Below, one piece after another: positions 59,809 to 64,000 of a DNA stretch of 64,000 nucleotides. The stretch is taken from NCBI RefSeq assembly GCF_007971525.1, contig NZ_CP042437.1, positions 5,580,001 to 5,644,000 on the forward strand, in the 5' to 3' direction. The translations under genes and the position numbers were made by a program. Position 1 is the first letter of the stretch; every line of letters starts with the position of its first letter. The stretch is from Mucilaginibacter ginsenosidivorax. GTDB lineage: Bacteria; Bacteroidota; Bacteroidia; Sphingobacteriales; Sphingobacteriaceae. The notes beneath the pieces were generated by a model that was not told the origin of the DNA, ran no database searches, and was given only the letters and a program-made list of their open reading frames with translations.

Positions 59809-60094
59809 ATTTATTTTTTAGTTAGTGAAATTTTAGGGGTGTTTCGGGTATTATGATATCTAATTTTTATAAAATATATGAAAAATCGGAAAATTAAGAT
59901 ACTTCCTGAATCAAGGATTCGGGGTGTCAACAATCAAACATTTAATGACGATTACCACTGATGGAACTCATTCAAAAGAATACATCATCGATGGTAAAAC
60001 TTGGATGGTAGACATTGTTCTCACAAAAAAGGAGGTCTTAGTGTTAAATCATTTTAGCCTTCCGAACGAGGGTTAGTTGAACCGCCTTTTTGAA
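59809..60094. other. Segment between duplicated terminators
   Basis: This stretch of about 290 bp is bounded by two nearly identical terminators. Apart from a 43-codon frame at 59945-60076, it shows no recognisable gene. The layout suggests a small inserted or duplicated cassette. Confidence 0.5.
59945..60076 (+). CDS. 43-aa small protein between duplicated terminators
   Basis: ATG 59945 to TAG 60076 encodes MTITTDGTHSKEYIIDGKTW and onward, ending HFSLPNEG. The product is soluble with three likely strands. Another short frame from ATG 59878 ends just after this start. The frame reads like a small beta protein, but coding is uncertain. Its terminator (60095) follows directly. Confidence 0.4.
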   Translation: MTITTDGTHSKEYIIDGKTWMVDIVLTKKEVLVLNHFSLPNEG

Positions 60095-60126
60095 GCCTTT
60101 ATCCTTAACTGGGTAAAGGCTTTTTT
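60095..60126 (+). terminator. Terminator, duplicate copy 2
   Basis: GCCTTTATCC (60095-60104) pairs with GGGTAAAGGC (60111-60120), then T6. It differs by one loop base from 59777-59808. Confidence 0.88.
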
Positions 60127-60166
60127 ATTTCCTTCAAAGTCTTATTTCCTGTACAAACAGGCAGGA

Positions 60167-60559
60167 ATGTTATTGATAAATAGGAGCAACCCAAAGACAG
60201 ATTTAATTTTCACGTTAACCGAATTAACTACAATAGTTACCCCGGTTTACTTGTTGGTGCTTACCAGTGATTTCAACCGGACTAAATCCCGGTTTATTTT
60301 ACCGCTGAACATTAGTTCAAATCTGAACAGGTATGACCATTTCAAAGTAGATACTTCAACCTTAAATGATTTGGATACTGGTTTATATACCTACGCTGTA
60401 TATCAATCTTCTATTTCAACTACTGATGAATCTGTTTTAGGCAACCCGGTTGAAACAGGAAAAGCTAAAATTATAGCCCCTGCCGTATTGGTACAGCCAA
60501 TAATCTACGAATCAGAAGATACTTCTGATTTCTACACCTACAAATCAATAAATGACTAA
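60167..60559 (+). CDS. Phage late protein upstream of portal, 130 aa
   Basis: ATG 60167 (MLLINRSNPKTDLIFTLTEL) is chosen because the longer in-frame start lies in the terminator region. CTTATTTCC (60141) precedes it. The 130-residue product has strands (YLLVLTSDFNRTKSRFILPL) and an acidic C-terminus, and overlaps the portal gene by 8 bp. A small virion or head-tail protein is likely. No family recognised. Confidence 0.6.
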   Translation: MLLINRSNPKTDLIFTLTELTTIVTPVYLLVLTSDFNRTKSRFILPLNISSNLNRYDHFKVDTSTLNDLDTGLYTYAVYQSSISTTDESVLGNPVETGKAKIIAPAVLVQPIIYESEDTSDFYTYKSIND

Positions 60560-62546
60560 AAAAACGGAAGCAGCAAGTGAGAGGGATTTAATTAAGTTCA
60601 ATAGTCACGTTACCGAATTACCCATAGAAGTAATCAATTCTACCAGTACAGACAGGTTCGTTCCTTACGGATTGAATAACCTGTACCCTAACTTCTTACT
60701 TAAATTATATAATGAATCGCCACTTCACAAAGGTATAATCAATTCCAAAATTGATTATATCATAGGCGATGGTGTGACCGTAAAAGGCGGTGATACCCCT
60801 GTTACCTTAAAGCCTAATGCAAAGGATTCCTTCCCGGAGTTCGTTAGTAAATTGGTTAATGACTATCTGATATTCAATTACTATGCGGTTGAAGTGGTTT
60901 ACAACAAATTGGGTAATCCAATTCAGTATAACCACGTACCCGCCCACAAAATAAGGTGTAACCGTGACCGCTCAAAATTCTGGTATAGCAATGACTGGTT
61001 TAGGGAGCCAAACATCAATGTAAGCTATGATTATTGGAAACCGGGCGTTAACGCTGATGGTACCAATAAGCTTTTCTTCTTTACCAGTTATTCACCATCA
61101 GTAAATAACATTTATCCTATCCCGGATTATTCAGGTGCTATCAAGTCTTTAGAAACTGATATAGCTATCAGGGATTTCCAGATTAACAATATTGAAAACC
61201 AGTTTTCGGTATCATCAATCATAACCTTTTTTGGCGGTATGCCCAATGATGAAGTTAAGCGTGAAACAGTAAGGAAGATAACCAACGCTTACACTGGTGC
61301 CAACGGTGGTAAAATGATTATAGGTTTTGAAGGCAAAGACGGTACAGCCCCGGACGTTAAAAACATTGCGCCTTCTGAGTGGGAAAAAGCCTACATAGAA
61401 GTTAAAAAGGACGTTTTACAGGATATTTTGACCGCTCACAGTGCCGTATCACCTTTGCTTTTTGGTATCAAAACCGAAGGGCAATTAGGCGGTGCTACCG
61501 AACTTGAAACAGCGTATGAGATATTCAAAAACTTGTTTGTTAAGAACCGTAGGAATGAATTGGAATCAGGTTTAAGTAAGCTGTTTGCTGATTTAGGTTT
61601 AGGTGAATTAGAATTTAAAGATAAGGGTTCATTGTTTTCTGCAACCTTATCTGATGTAATGAAAATGAAGACCTATACGGTAAACGAAATCAGAGCGGAG
61701 GCAGGTTTGCCACCATTGTTAAACGGTGATAGGTTGATTGATGAAGTTAAGCCAGTACCAACACAGGAGCCAACAACAGTAGGTCAAATTCCTGATAATG
61801 ATATTGCAGGTTCACCAGTACAAGCAACCCCGGTTAAACCTGTACCTGCTAATACCAGTTCAACAGCCCCGGCTAAACCGACTGCGTTTACCAGTGATTC
61901 AACTTTAACATTTGGTCACTTAACGGATGATGACTTTGAAAAGGTAAAACACATAGGTTCAGCAAAACAGGATTTCAGGGTATTTAAGAAACTGGATTAC
62001 CATATTGAAAGATTTTCAGATTTGAAAGGTATTGAATTACAGTTTGATGATGAAAAAGATATAGCTGATTACCTAATTAAGAACGGTATCAAGAATATGA
62101 CCATTGTTCAAATCAAAGCTGCAATCCGCAAAGATTTAGGCATAGCTGTAACAGCAGCAGATTTGAAAAGAGTAATTCAGGGTTTAGAAGATTCCGGGGT
62201 TATCAATAAATCAGATTTGGATAAAGGCATTACCATCAAACCTACTGAAAAGGCTATGCAGCCCGCCTTAGAAAATATCAGAAGGGTAGAAGTTAGATAT
62301 TCTTATGATGGTGTACAGGATGACCGTAACAGACCTTTTTGTGCCAAACTTTTAGCTAACGATAAATACTATTCCAGAGAAGACATACAGCAAATGAGTT
62401 CATTGTTTGGCTACGACGTTTTTGCTTACCGTGGTGGCTTTTATCATAACCCTAATACCAATACAACTACCCCTTACTGTAGGCACCGTTGGAATGCTGT
62501 ATCAGTAGTAAGGATTACCCCGGAAGGAGAATCAAACAATGATTAA
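60552..62546 (+). CDS. Portal protein fused to a MuF-like minor head domain
   Basis: This is a 664-residue protein. Residues 1 to about 400 have portal features (YGLNNLYPNFLLKLYNESPL, GIINSKIDYIIGDGV, LGGATELETAYEIFKNLFVK, VNEIRAEAGLPPL). A proline/threonine linker (about 400-450) leads to a C-terminal domain with RYSYDGVQDDRNRPFCAKLL and a CRHRW end. From memory of the family, this is the MuF/minor-head C-terminal signature with likely metal ligands. Fusion of the two is uncommon. It overlaps the upstream gene by 8 bp and the next gene by 8 bp. The portal forms the DNA gate at the capsid vertex. Confidence 0.78.
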   Translation: MTKKTEAASERDLIKFNSHVTELPIEVINSTSTDRFVPYGLNNLYPNFLLKLYNESPLHKGIINSKIDYIIGDGVTVKGGDTPVTLKPNAKDSFPEFVSKLVNDYLIFNYYAVEVVYNKLGNPIQYNHVPAHKIRCNRDRSKFWYSNDWFREPNINVSYDYWKPGVNADGTNKLFFFTSYSPSVNNIYPIPDYSGAIKSLETDIAIRDFQINNIENQFSVSSIITFFGGMPNDEVKRETVRKITNAYTGANGGKMIIGFEGKDGTAPDVKNIAPSEWEKAYIEVKKDVLQDILTAHSAVSPLLFGIKTEGQLGGATELETAYEIFKNLFVKNRRNELESGLSKLFADLGLGELEFKDKGSLFSATLSDVMKMKTYTVNEIRAEAGLPPLLNGDRLIDEVKPVPTQEPTTVGQIPDNDIAGSPVQATPVKPVPANTSSTAPAKPTAFTSDSTLTFGHLTDDDFEKVKHIGSAKQDFRVFKKLDYHIERFSDLKGIELQFDDEKDIADYLIKNGIKNMTIVQIKAAIRKDLGIAVTAADLKRVIQGLEDSGVINKSDLDKGITIKPTEKAMQPALENIRRVEVRYSYDGVQDDRNRPFCAKLLANDKYYSREDIQQMSSLFGYDVFAYRGGFYHNPNTNTTTPYCRHRWNAVSVVRITPEGESNND

Positions 62547-63129
62547 AGTATTATTTATATCAGAACAAACGATTAAAGAAAATTCTGTAATTGAAACTAA
62601 TGTTGATTCCAAAATTGTATCGAACACAATTTTAGAGGTTCAAAATCTGGAATTGGAGCCAGTGTTAGGCAAAGACCTTTATTCAGCGATAGCTAATGAA
62701 ATAGTATCAGCATCAACTATTTCAGGTTATACGATTACACCAGTGAATCGGGAATTGTTGGATGATTATATCAAACCATTTTTGATTTATGGTACGCTTA
62801 GTTATGGCTTTATTCCACTGCACTACAAGATTACCAATAAAGGTGTAAACCGCAAGAATGATGAACGGGCTACCACGCTTGATTTAAAGGAACTGGAAGC
62901 AGTTAAGGATAATTACGATACAAAGTTCAGTACTTATAGGCAAAGGCTTAAAAAGCACTTAGAAATTGATTTAAAAGAACCTGATAACTGTTCAACTGAT
63001 AAGGTTGATAGTACAGGTGAAGTTACTGGTTGGTACTTACCAGATAATGAAGTTAACCTTTCAGATTACTTTGAAAGTTTAGCCAATAAAACCGGGTTTT
63101 ATTCCGGTTACTATAGAAGCAGATTTTAA
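62539..63129 (+). CDS. Head-tail connector/adaptor protein (DUF6712-like)
   Basis: This 196-residue helical protein begins MIKVLFISEQTIKENSVIET. Its segments NTILEVQNLELEPVLGKDLY and DYIKPFLIYGTLSYGFIPLH are the pattern I associate with DUF6712-type proteins of Bacteroidota phages. These are counterparts of gp6-like connectors beneath the portal. It overlaps the portal gene by 8 bp and the next gene by 1 bp, which supports a connector role. Confidence 0.75.
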   Translation: MIKVLFISEQTIKENSVIETNVDSKIVSNTILEVQNLELEPVLGKDLYSAIANEIVSASTISGYTITPVNRELLDDYIKPFLIYGTLSYGFIPLHYKITNKGVNRKNDERATTLDLKELEAVKDNYDTKFSTYRQRLKKHLEIDLKEPDNCSTDKVDSTGEVTGWYLPDNEVNLSDYFESLANKTGFYSGYYRSRF

Positions 63130-63623
63130 TGTTAACCCTAAACCAGATAAGCCAAAAATTTATAAATTTTTTCAGTGGTCATTCACAGGTCAATACTGTC
63201 ATTTATGCTGATGATTTTGATTTTTCAGCGTACCCGAATATTTTATACCGTGTGGTACATATTCAATCAGTCGATAGTCAATTAAGGGGTAAGGAAATCA
63301 TTAACCGCTTTAAATTTATAATTGCTGATATTGAAAATCCACAAAACAGCAATTCTGAACAGGATATTTGGTCTGATTGTGCTTTAATAGCTGATGACTT
63401 TTTAACTTTTTTTGGTGATGATGATTACCCTGATTTCTTATTAGATACTGATACTACTTTTCAACAATTTTCAGAATCAGGTACAGACAGAACAGCCGGG
63501 ATAGTATTTACAGCATCTGTAAGACAAACCAGAGAAATTAACCCCTGTGCGATACCAACTAAGGATAATATCAGCTATGATGAAAGACCTTATTCCCCAC
63601 CTTTCGGGAATGAGTTCTTTTAA
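63129..63623 (+). CDS. Probable head-tail joining or tail terminator protein
   Basis: This 164-residue protein (MLTLNQISQKFINFFSGHSQ...) has alternating strands and helices and an acidic segment (FLTFFGDDDYPDFLLDTD). Its start overlaps the stop of the connector gene by one base. Size, order and fold pattern suit a tail terminator or joining protein. There is no family signature, so the function is a contextual inference. Confidence 0.6.
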   Translation: MLTLNQISQKFINFFSGHSQVNTVIYADDFDFSAYPNILYRVVHIQSVDSQLRGKEIINRFKFIIADIENPQNSNSEQDIWSDCALIADDFLTFFGDDDYPDFLLDTDTTFQQFSESGTDRTAGIVFTASVRQTREINPCAIPTKDNISYDERPYSPPFGNEFF

Positions 63624-64000
63624 GGTTTAACAGGTTTAATAAATGGTACTATTTGCTTTTTCAGGATTTGGTTTTGATGTTGAAGACTGATGATTGAATC
63701 CCGCATAGATAACTTTTCAGCATCAAAACGATTGTTTCCCCAAAAATAACCGATATACAAAACAACCCCGGCTATAGTTGCAATCGAAACCACATAGGTT
63801 ATATCGAACTTTTTAACCTTAGATTTCAGGATTGAAAGTTCCTGAAAGGTGCTCTTCAATTCGGCTTCTTTTGAAGTAAGTTTTGCATCTAACTTTGCAA
63901 TTTTTTCTTTATGCTCAGTCTCAACTTTTGCAAATAGTTTTTTAACAGCATCCCTGCTATTTTCTTTTGTTTCTTTTTCTACAGTATTACCGTTTGATGT
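63620..64000 (-). CDS. Coiled-coil membrane protein, truncated by the window edge
   Basis: The minus-strand frame is open from the right edge of the window to its stop at 63620, so the true start lies beyond 64000. An internal TTG at 63859 is not the likely start. The visible 126 residues comprise a lysine/glutamate coiled coil (KKLFAKVETEHKEKIAKLDA) and one transmembrane helix (YVVSIATIAGVVLYIGYFWG). A second coiled coil (IISLQHQNQILKKQIV) follows the helix. It is convergent with the joining gene, overlapping by 4 bp. A spanin-like or exclusion role is possible; not shown. Confidence 0.6.
   Translation of the reverse strand, partial: TSNGNTVEKETKENSRDAVKKLFAKVETEHKEKIAKLDAKLTSKEAELKSTFQELSILKSKVKKFDITYVVSIATIAGVVLYIGYFWGNNRFDAEKLSMRDSIISLQHQNQILKKQIVPFIKPVKP

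Noticed and set aside
31000..64000. Integrase, endolysin, holin or reverse transcriptase (diversity-generating retroelement)
   Set aside because: No product in the window shows tyrosine or serine recombinase, lysozyme/amidase, clear holin or reverse-transcriptase motifs. They may lie beyond the right edge.

Overview
The window reads as chromosome from a Bacteroidota bacterium, most likely Sphingobacteriaceae and Mucilaginibacter- or Pedobacter-like. This is inferred from gene content, not from a search. The signs are a type IX secretion substrate with its PorP/SprF partner and an OmpA/PD40 protein, a GNAT acetyltransferase with the Bacteroidota cysteine-rich tail, promoters of the form TTG-N20-TAnnTTTG, and few Shine-Dalgarno sequences.

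Positions 1-30600 are host DNA. In order they hold a PhyH dioxygenase, a GH5-like hydrolase and an AraC regulator; a type IX secretion trio; an AAA ATPase with an operator-like palindrome array; a GNAT/M20/sigma-54 regulator operon; a porin and a small secreted protein; dGTPase; a GH2 glycosidase; three genes of 4-hydroxyproline catabolism; a RAYT transposase nested in its own REP-like repeats; a serine hydrolase; two small exported proteins; a sterol-desaturase family enzyme; and a LytTR two-component pair. Several intergenic palindromic elements (22944-23070, 30660-30790) look like dispersed host repeats.

From about 31 kb to the right edge the DNA is more AT-rich and is a tailed prophage that continues beyond the window. 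Its left end has paired 12-bp repeats around an inverted 26-28 bp repeat, resembling a recombinase-binding region. Next come a degenerate hairpin repeat array, a 12-bp iteron-like array beside an AT-rich tract (candidate origin), a pseudoknot-like leader ahead of a probable DNA-binding protein, a candidate small RNA, and an XRE repressor whose 22-bp operator overlaps a divergent promoter. Many small early genes and an orphan adenine methyltransferase follow. The late region runs small terminase, large terminase, a protein with a probable programmed -1 frameshift, tail proteins, an SGNH-bearing tail fibre, a DUF5977 tail protein, the tape measure, protease, scaffold, capsid, tube-like protein, portal fused to a MuF-like domain, and connectors. 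Capsid and portal therefore follow the tail genes, which is unusual.

Membrane-protein genes, mostly on the opposite strand, sit between the late genes. They include a SLATT-domain protein, a likely defence or exclusion factor. Many late genes also share a CCTATTWCC element, often in a hairpin, just before the start codon. No integrase, endolysin or holin could be identified in the window.
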